Below, piece after piece: positions 12,101 through 24,292 of a DNA stretch of 64,000 bases; position 1 is the stretch's first letter; each line of letters opens with the position of its first letter. Made by a program: the position numbers and the translations under genes. Below the pieces are notes generated by a model. The model saw only the letters and a list, made by a program, of their open reading frames with translations. It ran no database searches and was not told the DNA's origin. The stretch is from Kudoa neothunni (Eukaryota > Cnidaria): NCBI GenBank assembly GCA_964304625.1, contig OZ199840.1, forward strand, positions 3,100,001 to 3,164,000, given 5' to 3'.

Positions 12101-13140
12101 TTATTATTTAGTTTTTGAATATAAAGTGAAATATTACGTCATATTTTATAATCTACTTCAATATTTTTGTGTGTTTGGATGTTTCAAGCGTTTTAACCTA
12201 ATATATAGGGTTTCTCAATTGAACGAGACACTTTTTTGGTTCTGACCAAAATTCGTACTGAAACATTAAAAGCTCTATAAATCAATGTTTATTATGATTA
12301 AATTCATTTCGAGTACCTAGAAAAGTTTTACTTACAGTCTATGATAGGTCCGCTTTAAGTATTCTTATTTAAATTTTATTCTTAGAGATTATATAACATA
12401 AAATGAGCCGCATTTACATTAATATAAGATATAGGGACAAACGATCTTTTTAAAAAAATACAAAAATAAATGAAAAGCGAAATCACGAAAGAATATAAAA
12501 AATTGAATGGGTTTCTTGTCACCCCAGAAAATGGAATTAGAAACGGAATTCTCTCATTCTATTAATCGCATGTGGCGGAAACGAACCAAGCTCATTTGGT
12601 TCTAAGGTTGAGTTTTCGAAGAGAAATTATTCTAGAATATGACCTACAAAGATATTAAATTTAATGTTTTTTATTTGATTGTTTTAATAGATAAGGAATT
12701 TGTTAATAATTTTGTTTATTAACAACATTTATTTTTAATCTAGGTGCTAGATGGATGATAGTATTTAATTTATACAAAAATTGAATAAAAAAGATTAATT
12801 TGTAAGTTTAAAACATAATTCTCACTTCAATACATAATCAACCTCGATTTTTTAAAGGCCTAGTTACGATATGTGACCTAAAGGCAGGCATAAATACTAT
12901 TGGATAAACATTTATGTTTGAAAATCCACCTTCAATATTTCACACAAAATCTTCATGAACGCCCTATATAAAATTATACAGCCTGGAACAAAGAAAAAAA
13001 GGCAGTGACTATATCTCAGACAGCGAAAAAAAATTGACTATCTCTTCCGTGGAAAAATATAGTAATGCACATGTTCGAACCCGTCGATATTGCGTGGTAA
13101 ATTGCTATTCCCAAAAAACCTCCCTGTAACTAGACCTTAC
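9140..13140. other. Non-coding relic DNA
   Basis: Four kilobases without a credible gene; the 80-codon open frame at 10062-10304 resembles nothing I know. Fragments look like transposon ends. TATAGGGTTTC at 12207 recalls the TIR of the 1.38-kb mariner element and faces GAACGCCCTATA near 12960. A Tigger-like end (reverse complement TACAGTAAGGTCTAGTTAC) reaches 13142. Related GTGGTTTTTTGGG-type sequence occurs in opposite orientation near 9.63 kb and 13.1 kb. Confidence 0.5.
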
Positions 13141-13142
13141 TG

Positions 13143-13167
13143 TATATATATATATATATATATATAG
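13143..13167. repeat. (TA)n microsatellite
   Basis: About twelve TA units directly following a Tigger-like end; likely seeded at the TA target site. Confidence 0.95.
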
Positions 13168-13758
13168 ATTATCTTCCGATTTATTCCACTTTTACTTGTA
13201 TCAAAAATCGGCATTTTTTGTTTATTGGATTATATTTTGAAAATCTATCTCATTGTAACGTTACATTATATAGTAGGTGCCCACGAGCCGCCATGACGCA
13301 AGCGAACAAAGCAAAATTTTAATGTGGGTTCTTGCAATTTAATCTCTCTTATTTATCACTACATCTGCATTTATATTCAAAAGTATATTAATAAAAACAA
13401 ATTTTGTTATAACAATGATGTAAAGGTTAATACGATTGATCTCGTCGATCCTTGACTTGAATCTGTAGAAACAAACCATTTAGACAACTTGATGATAATA
13501 TCGATATCTACCAACAAAAATTTTAAATAAAAACACGCAGAAAACTTTCTTAATGAATCATTATATCTTAAGGAAATGTTGCGTAACAAATAATCATTTT
13601 CTGTACTCAAGAGAAGTAGGAGTTAATAACCAAGGTAAATATAATATATACTGATATGCATAATTTCATAAAATTAATTAATATACTCAATAAAATATAA
13701 CTAAATGTTTTTACCATACTTATTAGTTGGATTTTGTTTTGAAAAAGTTATAAATATT

Positions 13759-13977
13759 TTACTGGTAAAGCTCTAACTTTCTTGAATCGTAAATCGCGGT
13801 TTCTAGATCTATGACCGTAGATAACATTTGATAATTACGTTCTCTGAAAAATTTGTACATTTTGCTTAAATAAATTAGAGCATCATTCATAGAAATAGTA
13901 AATTTTTTAAATGTTTTGTGGTTATTTGTAATTTTCATTCCATTATGAGACTTTATAATGGATTCTTTATTACCCAA
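13759..13977 (-). pseudogene. Possible Tigger transposase C-terminal relic
   Basis: The translation contains ISMNDALIYLSKMYKFFRER followed by a DLETAIYDSRK-like end. This resembles the helical C-terminal segment of Tigger/pogo transposases (a leucine- and phenylalanine-rich helix, then a conserved L-E and final R). The catalytic core is not seen. Similar phrases GGTGCCCACGAG at 13.27, 14.15 and 14.3 kb suggest surrounding repeat fragments. Family assignment is tentative. Confidence 0.3.
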
Positions 13978-14615
13978 AATCTTATTTAAAGAGGATAGGG
14001 ATTAAGTTAAAATAATTAGGAATTTTAGTTTTCCTGTATTTTCCATTCGATATTCTTTCATAATCTTACATTATATTTCAAAGAACGAAGCTGCTTGGTT
14101 CTCTTCATGTACCCACAGCCCATCATTTGGGCAACTTCATTCTTAAGCTTAGTACCCACGAGTCTTAAAGTTGAGCTAATTCTTATTTAGAGCAAATTAA
14201 AACAAAAACTAAGGCTTTAATAATTTATTATTATTGTTATACTTTTATTCGATCCATTTTAATTAGTAACAGTATTGTGTAAGTCATTAAATATTAAATC
14301 ATGACAGGTGCCCACGAATGGAGGTGCGCACGAGCCGTCTCCTACAGGATTTGGATTTTTTATAATTAACGGTACAAGGTACAGCCAATATAAGTCGTCA
14401 CTTACCAGCTCACTGTCCCAGAATTAATGATGGCTTAGATCATTTGCATTATTCTCAGAAATTTAAGAGAAATTTTCCAAATTGTTCATAACAATTTCTT
14501 TATCGTAGAATGATTTATATCAAAAGGATTAATAGTATTATAGGGTTACGCACACTCACTCATATATACATAGCAGAGGGACTGTTTTGTTGTAGTGACG
14601 TTAGATTGCTTTAAT

Positions 14616-14816
14616 ATGAGAAAAAGTGTTGATCTAAGCAATGATACCATATCTCTAACCAACCTAAAACATTCGTGTGGTACAAAAACAACGTCCTCTT
14701 CGGTATCGTCTAGTACACCTTCCCTGTTAATAGACGAAGCGAATGCACACTTTTGGCATAACTATGCTTATAGAAAATGCGTACCCACGTCTGAATCCTT
14801 GAAAGAGTATATATTT
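14616..14816 (+). CDS. Exon-like ORF of unknown gene
   Basis: Seventeen bases after an acceptor-like TTTTGTTGTAG an ATG opens a 67-codon frame that ends at a plausible donor (TTT|GTAAAT). It has a Ser/Thr-rich first half (MRKSVDLSND..., TTSSSVSSSTPS) and a complex second half (DEANAHFWHNYAYRKCVPTS, then ESLKEYIF). The FW...VP...L pattern recalls the helical EF-hand-like modules of signalling adaptors, but this is weak. No partner exon could be placed with confidence; the frame at 14.95-15.0 kb ending GAAA|GTAAGG is one possibility. Unrecognised. Confidence 0.35.
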
Positions 14817-14849
14817 GTAAATATTGATAGGCTTTTGTTATATTAATAA

Positions 14850-16032
14850 TTAAGATTTTGTTCATTTATTGCAAACGAGGAAGTCTCTGATAGTTTTGTA
14901 TCAACCAATTCAAAAAATTCTACGAAAAAACACTAAAAAGTATCTTTTATTTTGTCGAAAAGCTCAATTTTGTATACATTGACGAAAGTAAGGTCTCGAG
15001 GTTTTTAGTGGTCTTGAGACTCACATGTAATCCCGTAACAACGAGCCATCATTTTAATCCATGTGCTATAACTTTTCAGAAATAATTCTTATCGCTTAAT
15101 TTTTCTACCCTAAATTATGATCCCATATATCGTGTCTCTAGGTGTGTATAAAAACAATATTGATCTAGAATTTTTGTTGATATTAGCGTTTAAATAAATA
15201 TTTATTAGATATTAATTGTTGAATTATTTTCACATAATTTATGACTGATTATAGTATCGACCGTTGATATTTACTCCTATAAATGAATATTAATTGGAGT
15301 ATGCACATCATATTTAATAATTGCTTCTCTTGTTTATGTATAGGCTAATTACAATATATATTGTTTGGGGCAGATTTCTCTACTTGTAAGAGTCAGAAAT
15401 GAAAAACTTACATCAAGAATGGATCAAAGGGATTAAATTGGTTTGCGATATCTTAACTTTTGGATTTTCAACATAAGCTGAGATTTTACATGATTTTTAA
15501 TCCTCTTAGAGACTTTAATATAATTCAAGGTGGATTATTTTTATATTAATAGGATAGTTATTTTTACAATCAAACGATAAAATAATAAATTATTTAAAAT
15601 GTTTAATTAAAATAAAATTTACTCAATGTATTCTGTTATTTCGTTTTCGTTGTAACCTATTCAAATTTTGTTTGTTTTTTTCGATACGCTAACTAGCGAC
15701 ACACAGCTTTTCAGATATTTAAAATTTTTAATAAATAGAGGGCAATATATTTTATTTATTACGTGTGTTCCGAGTATCTTAACAGATTAAATTTTAGAAT
15801 TCATTCTGATTATAAGATGAAATGATTTTTATTTCGGATTTTAGTTAGTTATTAGGGTGATGATTACCTTTCAATTTTTGATATTTAAAGTAAAGCTCAT
15901 CTTTTTGGCGTTAAATGCAACAAAAATTCTGTTTAATGATTTTAACGGTTTGTGATTTAAATTGAGCACACACTTTTCTTGAAAAAATCCATTATTTCTT
16001 AGAATGTATTTTCTCAAACAAATTTTTATTTA
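14850..16032. other. Non-coding AT-rich stretch
   Basis: No open frame over 60 codons and no recognisable repeat end until the piggyBac boundary at 16037. Confidence 0.5.
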
Positions 16033-16642
16033 TTAACCTCCCGAGCGTCTCAAAATCTACTATACACTTTGTGCTTTTTGGAGTCTATTAAACCCCACTT
16101 TTTTATTGGCTCGTTAAGGGTGGAAGTTTTTTTAAATCTTGAATCTCAATTTGGGAAAAATTCTATCGATGAATTTAGGCTCTATTGTAAAAACATTACA
16201 TAACGATTATATACGAGAAGAATTAATGCATTAATGATAGAATTAACTCCATATATGGGATGATTTGCTCCAATCATGTGTAATAATAATTGTTTTCTAT
16301 TCATAAAAATAAATTGATCTCGACATGCTATTGATCGTTTAATTAATAATATATTATTTATAAGCGTACCGAATGGTTTTCTAAAAAATATATCAGATGT
16401 TCTAATAAATATTGTTAATCGTTTAGGCATAGATATTAATTCAGCTTTTCGTTCGATAAATATCCTATTATTATTCATATTATTCATAAGGATAAAATAA
16501 GTCATCCTAAATTAATGAGATTGATATAATTAATAAATGGTTTGAGCGAATCCGAAGGACCCCACATCTAACTAGAATTTTAACTGAGATAAATCTCAAA
16601 TTACTTGTGGGTGAAATGAAGGAAAAGCATCATCAAAACACA

Positions 16643-17567
16643 TTAATTTCGATTATCTGCTGAGCAATCAATACGGACAAACCGAGAGTATTTCTCACAA
16701 CGAAATCTTAAACAAAGAATGCACGAATTCTTAGTTTTTCGGTCATTGTTTCTTGAACATGGCGCACATCTTTTTCGGAAGTTTGACAAAGGAATAGGAT
16801 ACATTCTTGGTAATGGTTGAGTTTTAACAACCACATTTTTTTCTAGCATAAATTTTTTGACAAATTCGCCAGAAAGTTTGTCCAGAGATTGTTCTCTCCT
16901 AATTTTGTTGTCATTAAACACGGCCTTGTGAAGATAAAATGAATTTATTAGGCTGATATCTAAAATATTAAAGAAAACAGCGGTTGGCCAGCGTTTTGAA
17001 TATCTTTTGACATTAGTCAAAGCGAGAATTCAGTCGACAGTGTCAATATCACCTTTATTTTTATTGTAATATGTAATGACTTCAAGTCTTCTGCATTCAT
17101 CAGAAGCCACATTAGTATTCACTGAAGAGGTAACCAAAAGTATAATTGGCATGTTTTTTTGAGGACGTAAGACACCAACATTTTTCCCCGTGGAAAAGAC
17201 AAAGTGAACTATAAAGTTCTCTGGATTTATTGGCTGTCAATACATCAGGAATATCTCTTTTGTTTGGCCTGATTGTTCCAACCATAGTCATACCAAGGTT
17301 TAATAGTTTAATGGCGAGTGAAACTGGCGTGAAAAAATTGTCAACAACGATGTTTCTTCCACTGTCCTTTAAATACGATACAAGATCTAACACAATATTT
17401 TCACCTAGACATTTTGCTCTTTCGTTATTTTGTTTTACAAGATATATAGAGATATTGTGGCAAAAGTTTGTTGATGGATCAATAAGCAAGAAAAATTTGA
17501 TTCTGTACACAACCAGTTTAGAAGGTATGCATTGCTTGAAAGGGCATTTCCCCCTGAATGCAACCAA
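16643..17567 (-). pseudogene. piggyBac transposase, C-terminal half
   Basis: On the minus strand 17567-17112 encodes the catalytic core, with GRNIVVDNFFTPVSLAIKLL matching the piggyBac Asp motif (ivvDNffts..la..L) and GMTMVGTIRPNKRDIP the following block. After a break near 17110, 17020-16643 gives NVKRYSKRWPTAVFFNILDI and the Cys-rich tail (KRCAPC, CILCLRFRCEKYS) of the C-terminal zinc-binding domain. At least one frameshift separates the two parts. Confidence 0.88.
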
Positions 17568-17795
17568 TCACGCATCCACGGTTAAATTTTAATTAGGTAC
17601 AATACAAATAGGAAGAATTTCTTTCCACTTATCAAATATTTCTCGTATTTGGCAAAATTTATCGGTTGGTTTTCTTTCTGCTCTGATTGTATAATCATCA
17701 AAATGAAGAGCTCTCGTAATTTCAATCCATCGTCTCAAAGGCATGATACTTCTAAATATGTCTCTACCCTTATCCTTACTCTAGAGTGTTTTTAA

Positions 17796-19068
17796 CCTTC
17801 CGAGCGTTTCTGGGGCCAATATGCCCCCAGGCGACATTCAGTCGTATTCTAAACCAACTTAGAATTCAAGTTTATACTTAAAACTTTGGTTATTTTCCTA
17901 AAAGCTCTTGTTCTTCCTGAATTAAAGGTTCTGAATGTTATTTAGAAATAAATAAGCTTTGCACAAAAAGTACTTCACTCTCCCTCTTTTGGGATCAATA
18001 TGACCCCAGTCATTTATCTCAAGAAAGCTACTTTATACATTTCTAAACTACAGGTGAAATATTTTTAAACAATTTCTTTAATTGAAATTTTGTTAAATGA
18101 ATACAGAGAAAAACTAAAAATTAAATTTTCGATGTTGGCCGATAATCGCTGATGAGATAAGTTTCAACGATGAGCGATTTTGACCACGATTTATTGTTAA
18201 ATGATGATACTGAGGTCAGTGAAATTTATGACGAAATTCAAGAATTTAATTTTACATCTGGTTCTGATTTTTATAACGACGAAATTGCTGGAAATTGCTA
18301 TGTTGATAAAAATGGAGATAAATGGGCGATTGAAAAGCCTAGAATAGCGGAAACCAGAAGTTATACTTCATTATAATCAATACAAACGTGGTGTAGACAC
18401 AATCGGCAGGTTTATATCTACAATGAGTGTCCATAAATACACAAATCGATGAGCAACAGCTGTTTTCTACAATATGATTGATATTAGCTTAATTAGCACA
18501 TTTTACATTTACTAGAATAATTTCTCAGATTTAAATTTTTAGAACAGTTAGCTGATAGTCTAGTTAAAAATCATATTCAAGATGACATTAAACAAGTTGA
18601 ACAAAACGTTTAGACTAGCATTCCTCGTTCTAGTAGAAAAAGATGTTATCCGTTTGACTATGCTCGAACAAAAAAATAAAACATTCAGTTCCAATGGACA
18701 ATTATATTATGAAAACCACTCAAACCTTACCTGCTCAAAATGCTCCAAATAAATCAATTATTAGGTTTCAAAAAATATATCTTACTCTAATTTTATCAAA
18801 TATTTGTAACTTCATCAATAGGAATAGCCATACGACTTAAATTAGTCAAATAATGATTTATATACACAATTTATTGATTTTGGCATTATTCGTACAATCA
18901 CGCAGACTCTATTTCTAGCTATTACTCCAAATTTAATGATTAGATTTAAGTTTGGTCCCCATAAAACGTCATAAAATATTTTATTATGCGATTAAAGGAA
19001 AAAATATCTGAGGTCATATTGACCCCAAACGAAGGAGAGTGTATCGTCGATTTTGGGGGTTCGGAAGA
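17796..19068 (+). mobile_element. Inner piggyBac, internal-deletion derivative
   Basis: It is inserted at TTAA (17792-17795 and 19069-19072, both intact) inside the outer copy, with ends CCTTCCGAGCG and GGTTCGGAAGA. The plus strand carries a transposase N-terminus at 18170-18376 (acidic, then CYVDKNGDKWAIEKPRI) joined directly to C-terminal sequence from 18377 (NQYKRGVDTIGRFISTMSV, ATAVFYNMIDISL, FLEQLADSLVKNH). The catalytic core has been deleted. It is non-autonomous; the intact TTAA pair shows it is younger than the outer copy. Confidence 0.88.
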
Positions 19069-19080
19069 TTAAGGCCTAAC

Positions 19081-19531
19081 TTAGATTTGAATATGGCCAT
19101 ATATATCAGTACACCTATGTAGGTGCGAAATTCCACATTTGATAATTGTTTCCAGGATCGACTGTAGTGATATAAACCAAATTTATTTGTATTCTTTATT
19201 ATGGTATCATAAATGCCATCACCAACAAATATATCTAAAAGATCCGCAAATCCCTTTATTCTAAGTGTTGCATAAGCAGCAGCGTCTGTGGCTTTGTTTA
19301 TAATATTTTCTCTGCACACTTTAGATGTTTTGGGGCTTCAGTACTCCACATTACACCATTTTTGTCGAAGTATACACCAAGGGATTCGATATCATTATCA
19401 CCAGATTCGAAAGAATCGGACAAGTTACCGCCATATTGTTCCATATCAACGGATTTGCTGCAATCATTTTCATAATTATCCGAATATATATCGTCAGAGG
19501 CACTCATACCTACAGTCGTATGCTTCAGCAT
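19081..19531 (-). pseudogene. piggyBac transposase, N-terminal half
   Basis: This belongs to the outer element. Minus-strand frames give an acidic N-terminus (DDIYSDNYENDCSKSVDMEQ), a GVYFDKNGVMWSTEAP block, then ADLLDIFVGDGIYDTIIKNT and WKQLSNVEFRTYIGVLIYMA. These are the standard piggyBac segments before the DDE core. A frameshift lies near 19310, and the reading is cut off by the inner insertion on the low-coordinate side. Confidence 0.88.
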
Positions 19532-19844
19532 TCCTCACAGATAATCATTAATATTGGTTTCGTTATTTTCCCTTAATTCATTCGATAGAATTTGTTTTAA
19601 TATTAACATAATGCATTATATAATTTTTTCTTTTCTTTATGATTATAAAATTGTGGGATCTAATATACCTCAAAAAGCACAAAGTGTATAAAGTACATTT
19701 AATTTCCCCATAACTTTAATGTTTTCATAAAATGAATTATCATAAGATTCAATTTCCATTTTTAGGAGAATACACGGGATATAAATTGTGTTTGATTTCA
19801 GTAAGTATAAAAAATTCTTATTGCAATATGCTCGGAAGGTAAAG

Positions 19845-20366
19845 AAATATATGGGGTTTTACTTCCATTTAAATCAAAGATTTTGCTGTTAATCAAATTT
19901 CTTATTAATTATTATCAATTGTACAAATTTTTAATCCATAAATATGGTTGGGAATTATGAGTTAGTTTGAAAATTAAAGGAAATAATAAATCATACCGAT
20001 TTAAACTAGAAGATTGAAAACTTAAACGTTATTCTACATAGTTGAAGTAGTATAATTTTTTAAAGTTATCACTAGTTTTCAAACGGTCGAGCGAAATATA
20101 TATAAAATTTCTTCATTTAAGCTATAAAAAAATAGTTTTGATCATATTTCTATAAAAATCACATTGGATTAAGAACTGTAAAGTAAACTATTATAGTTCA
20201 ATCAAGGCTTAAAGTTTATTTAGTAGAAATGAGAAGGTAATTTTATTTAGATTAAGGTATTATTTTTGATAAGGCATGGGTGCGAATTAAATTAACTTAG
20301 AATCTTTGTTTTTATCTAAAAAAATTAATTCAGTTCTACAAACACGTAATAAATATAAATGCAAGT
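19845..20366. other. Non-coding spacer
   Basis: AT-rich, nothing recognised between the piggyBac right end and the hAT left end. Confidence 0.5.
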
Positions 20367-20374
20367 ATCTAAAC

Positions 20375-21090
20375 CAGTGTTGCCGACCTTTTTTCTATCG
20401 CGCCCAAATTTTTTTGAAAAAAAGTTCTGTACCCCATCTTTTTAAAAAGTATTAATTTTTTAACTTAAACTGTTCATAACTTTGAATAAAGCTCTCTATC
20501 ATATTAAAATTTTAGAGCAATTAATTTATATCTTTTTCTCATTAAAATTAGAATGTGTTCGGCAAGATATAACTTAATTTATCGATGGACCTTAAAAATT
20601 AACATATTTGGTTCTTCATTTCATCAAAAACAGCATCAAGCGGAACTCGGGATAATTCAGTCTTCATTAGGTAAGACATTTGTGTATAGGGGGCTTTCAA
20701 ACTGAAAATGAATAGTCAATATTGAAAATTAATCAATATTATATTAAGCTCAATTAAAAAAGGGGATATATGATTCCAAATGAGACAATATCGAGATTCA
20801 AATCATTTTGATTCTACTCGCGTGATGGACACGCTAAATTTGTTTATTAATTTTCATATACTTAGTCGTTGCTTTTCGTATTTTCCGTGATATTGATTGT
20901 CACTTATAAACAGGCGACAACGATAATCGCGATATTGACTCCATAGTACATCATACTGTCCAGTTATCTCAATATTATCCGTGGCACACCAATGATCAGG
21001 ATTTTCCGCATCCCACCAGAGCGGTTCATTAAACTTTCAAAAATTTCCAGGTCTCTAAAAGTTTTTCGCGCCTCACGTCAGGAAACGCTG
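20375..21090. mobile_element. hAT-type non-autonomous element
   Basis: The left end CAGTGTTGCCGACC followed by a T-run and CGCGCCC, and the right end (reverse complement CAGCGTTTCCTGACG followed by GCGCGAAAAA), are typical hAT termini (CAGTGTTTCCCAACC-like). The 716-bp interior has no transposase. The right-hand 370 bp recurs at 30918-31290. Immediate flanks are ATCTAAAC (left) and ATTGAAGC (right), matching at 5 of 8 positions. The left flank is identical to the sequence just beyond the second copy at 31.29 kb. Confidence 0.75.
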
Positions 21091-21492
21091 ATTGAAGCTC
21101 TCAGCTGCGAATTACTAACATAAAGAGAAAAACTAATCCCTTAAAATAGGTGCTTTTAATTTTCATAGTAATCATAATTCAACTTATCAATTTTAATTGA
21201 AAAAATAGCCGATATTGAAATGTATTTCGGGGGTTTTTGTAAACTGTTATATTCACTTCGATGTTTGAGATTTACGATCTTTGGTTTATCTCCTTGTAAT
21301 AATGAACTCTGTCATAAAAAATGTCTATTTAAGTATATATATTTATTTAAATAATCTATAAAAACAATAATTCGTTGTTGAATGTTGGCTGAAAAAGGAG
21401 TTACGTGTTTCCTCAAGTAATCCGATGGTTTTCAAATTTTACCGTGTGTTCTTAAGTTTCTGAATGTCACTTAATTGTTAGAAATTTTAAAT

Positions 21493-21509
21493 CACTCTCT
21501 CTCTCTCTC
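21493..21509. repeat. (CT)n microsatellite
   Basis: Eight CT units. Confidence 0.9.
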
Positions 21510-22099
21510 AATATTAAAATATTCTGTTTAAATTAATTGCTTAAATTAATTGTTATTTTATTGTTTTTAATTTTAGTTTTAGTTTAGAAATCTATTCAGG
21601 GATGCAGCGAGGTCGTAACTCGATATTTTTCTCTGTTAAATAAAAAATGAGTAGTTAAATGAGTAATTAGTTCCAAAATAAACGTGATCAGAATTTATAA
21701 TGTTTAAAGAATTAATTTTTGTACCTTTAATAAATTTTTCCATCGATAAAAAATTTAAATTAATATTTTTTTATTCGGTAATTACGTAAAAATATTTCAA
21801 AACATTCATCTCTATTTACTTTGACACAATTTACGGATTAAAATTACACCCCATGATCACATAATCGTGAGACTCTAAATTTGTTGATATTTCTAAAACA
21901 TTTTTCAAATTATAACATGCTTCTGTAAAATTATCTGTCCATCTATGTATGTCACTCTTTATTTATGAATCATGTTTCCCTATTCCTATACGATTAGAAG
22001 TTAAACTACTAATTACCGAAACCTTACTAATAATTTTACTGTAGTTAACTCCGATTTGATCTCTAAATCATAGTTTAACGTTCAATTCTCGGTTTCTAG

Positions 22100-22656
22100 G
22101 TACAGCAAACCATGCAATCCACCTAGGTGGCTTTCTAGTTTTGACGATGTAGTTAACCACCCCGAAGGAATGATGAGAATGTTAAAGTATGCAAATCTAA
22201 ACCACGTTGAAGAGAATCTATTGTTATTTTAGACGTTAGATATGTATTGATCTCTAATTAAAACTATATCCAACTAGATTCCTACAATGAATGTAGCAAA
22301 TATTTCAATTCTGGGCCCACTGCAAGAACCAAAATTCTCAACTTCATGATTGAGTATGTTTATTTGAACCTGATTAAATTTGTATTTCAACCAATTCCTT
22401 GTGTAGTTTATACATAAAAAATGATTCCATATATGAAATCAACATCAATCATGAGAAAAGAAAATCTCTTCTTGATGCTCATAAAAACAAGTCTAACTCC
22501 TCACACGTCATACAAGTGCTCAAATCGATTGTTGTAAGCTTCTTCTTTACCATAAGATTGCATAATAAAAATATTTTTTAGAAAGACCTTTATGTCATGC
22601 TCGAAGAACAAATATACCCTGGATTTGAAAAATACATTTTGCAGCAGTATTCATAG
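22100..22656 (+). CDS. RGS-domain protein, C-terminal exons (partial)
   Basis: Four exon-like segments spell out an RGS (regulator of G-protein signalling) domain, a GTPase activator for heterotrimeric G-alpha subunits. Segment A 22100-~22229 has PPRWLSSFDDVVNHPEGM and HVEENLLLF, matching the conserved W..SFD.ll..p.G...EENL.FW start. B 22278-22353 has SYNECS...ARTKILNFM. C 22407-22533 has KNDSIYEININHEKRKSLL. D 22582-22656 has LYVMLEEQIYPGFEKYILQQ and a TAG. B ends at a perfect GA|GTATGT donor and C at GTT|GTAAGC, and phases B-C-D fit. The A-B junction is odd: the smooth reading EENLLLF-Y-SYNECS would need a donor without GT at ~22230. The N-terminal exons were not found, so subfamily and full length are unknown. 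Introns are 48-53 bp. Confidence 0.75.
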
Positions 22657-22842
22657 AATGGAATAAAGTTGATTGAAGTTATGAATTTTAAAAGCATATT
22701 TTTATTGCTGCTTTTGACAGTGATAACTTTAATTATGTTTTTTATTTATTTTATAATTTATTATTCTTGTTTATTTATAATATACGCTGCATATAAAAGC
22801 TTAGCAAATCCTGTTACCAAAAAATGCGAACGATTAAGTTAA

Positions 22843-22992
22843 AGTGAGGACGAGGAACTAAAATCTTCCATGGATGCTAATGGTTGGTTGCTAGGACGTT
22901 GTGAGGGCGATTTTCTATTAGATGTTGAACTTTTGCTTGTTTTATATATGTATCATTCAATTCAAACCTCTCGTAAGACGCATCTTATCTAA
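22843..22992 (+). other. Open stretch, possible exon or relic
   Basis: A 49-codon frame beginning SEDEELKSSMDANGWLLGR and ending at TAA, preceded by an AG. The composition is protein-like, but no family is recognised and no ATG opens it. It lies 190 bp after the RGS stop. Confidence 0.2.
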
Positions 22993-23584
22993 GATCAATC
23001 TTGTCTTTGTTTTCAAGTGACCTTTAAGTCCTTTTTACATCCATTCTGAATGGCTAAGAATTATTTATATCAAATCGGGAGCTAACATTAATTTTGTATT
23101 AAAATCAATTATATTTAGAAAATCATCCCCAAATTTTTTATTTTCTATACTTGATAGAGTTTTTTTATGCGAATGGATTAGGGTACACTTCTCGATTTAT
23201 TTTAATTTCCGCACCCGCTAGCACTTATGAGGACAACTCTGCAACCCTTTTCAGAAATGAAATCATGTAACGGAGCTATTTTTAGCTAGGAGAAAATATA
23301 TGCATTGAAAATACATACAAAAGAAAATAAATGTAAATAAAATAAATCAACTGATAATAAACCAAATGTCTTGATTTTTCCCCTGTTTATTTTTTGCGGA
23401 AAATACTAAAATCAAAACGAGGTTTCTTATTAGATAAGGATATGCATAAATAATAATATAAAGATGGATTTTGTACTTTTTTGTCTTAATTATAGACTAC
23501 AAAGATAAATGAGAAAAATAAGCATAGGTCCTAATTTTGAATGCAAAGCTTTAGTTTATATAATTTTTTAGCACAAACTAATTT

Positions 23585-23767
23585 TCATTTGAAATATGCA
23601 AATTTAAAAATATAATCAAAAAAAATGATAAACGGGTTATTGTTTGTCAGAATTAATTCAGTTTCGATTGAGCGCGTATCGCGCACGATATACTTTCCAG
23701 AGAGATTCGTGTTAAGTCGAATTGGTACGTTGCGTACGAAGCATACTTGACCGTAAAATTTGTTCAT
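23585..23767 (-). other. Open frame, possible small exon
   Basis: The ATG-opened frame MNKFYGQVCFVRNVPIRLNT continues through SGKYIVRDTRSIETEL, then becomes Phe/Ile-rich. The first 45 residues look protein-like, and the region is locally less AT-rich. Unrecognised. Confidence 0.2.
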
Positions 23768-24292
23768 ATACTCAGGGTATGAATCTTAAACCCATAATGG
23801 GGAAGCTTTGGGCCTAACGTTTTAGTTCATATCGTTTTGATTTCAATCAATCAAGCGAACTTTGCTAAAAATTACTCAAATTGATTAATTTTGATTTTTC
23901 GAGAATTTACAGACTATTTAAATCACTTAGGATACAATGTTATTAACCTTACTCATAATGATACCATTCTTTAGTCATTTCCATTAAAAAACTCAAATGT
24001 ATTTCAGATAATTTCGTTAAAAAAATTTTCAATTCGCTCAGAATTTACTAAGTTGACTTTGGATTTTTTTCTATTTTTTAAGTTCTTAAAATCGCATCAA
24101 ATTTTTTTGAAAAAATTAGTTATTTTTAATAATTAATTTATTATAACAATATTTATATCACATTGAATATAACCGCATTATAATCAACGTTGCTAATCCA
24201 AATCGGACAAATCATAGTTTTTTTGTAAAAACAAAACTAATATTTAATTATATGCAGAAATATTACGTTCTTTTATAATTAACTCAGAAACT

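Larger units (their letters stand above)
16037..19839 (-). mobile_element. Outer piggyBac transposon, interrupted by another
   Basis: Left end TTAA|CCTCCCGAGCG and right end CGGAAGG|TAAA are inverted partners; the right-hand TTAA has decayed by one base. Subterminal inverted repeats (TACACTTTGTGCTTTTTGG at about 16062 and CAAAAAGCACAAAGTGTA at about 19673) lie at unequal distances from the two ends, the asymmetric design known for piggyBac. The transposase runs on the minus strand and is split by the inner insertion at 17796-19068. Confidence 0.88.

Noticed and set aside
13141-13167. TATA-type promoter at the (TA)n run
   Set aside because: It is a simple repeat adjoining a transposon end with no gene downstream.
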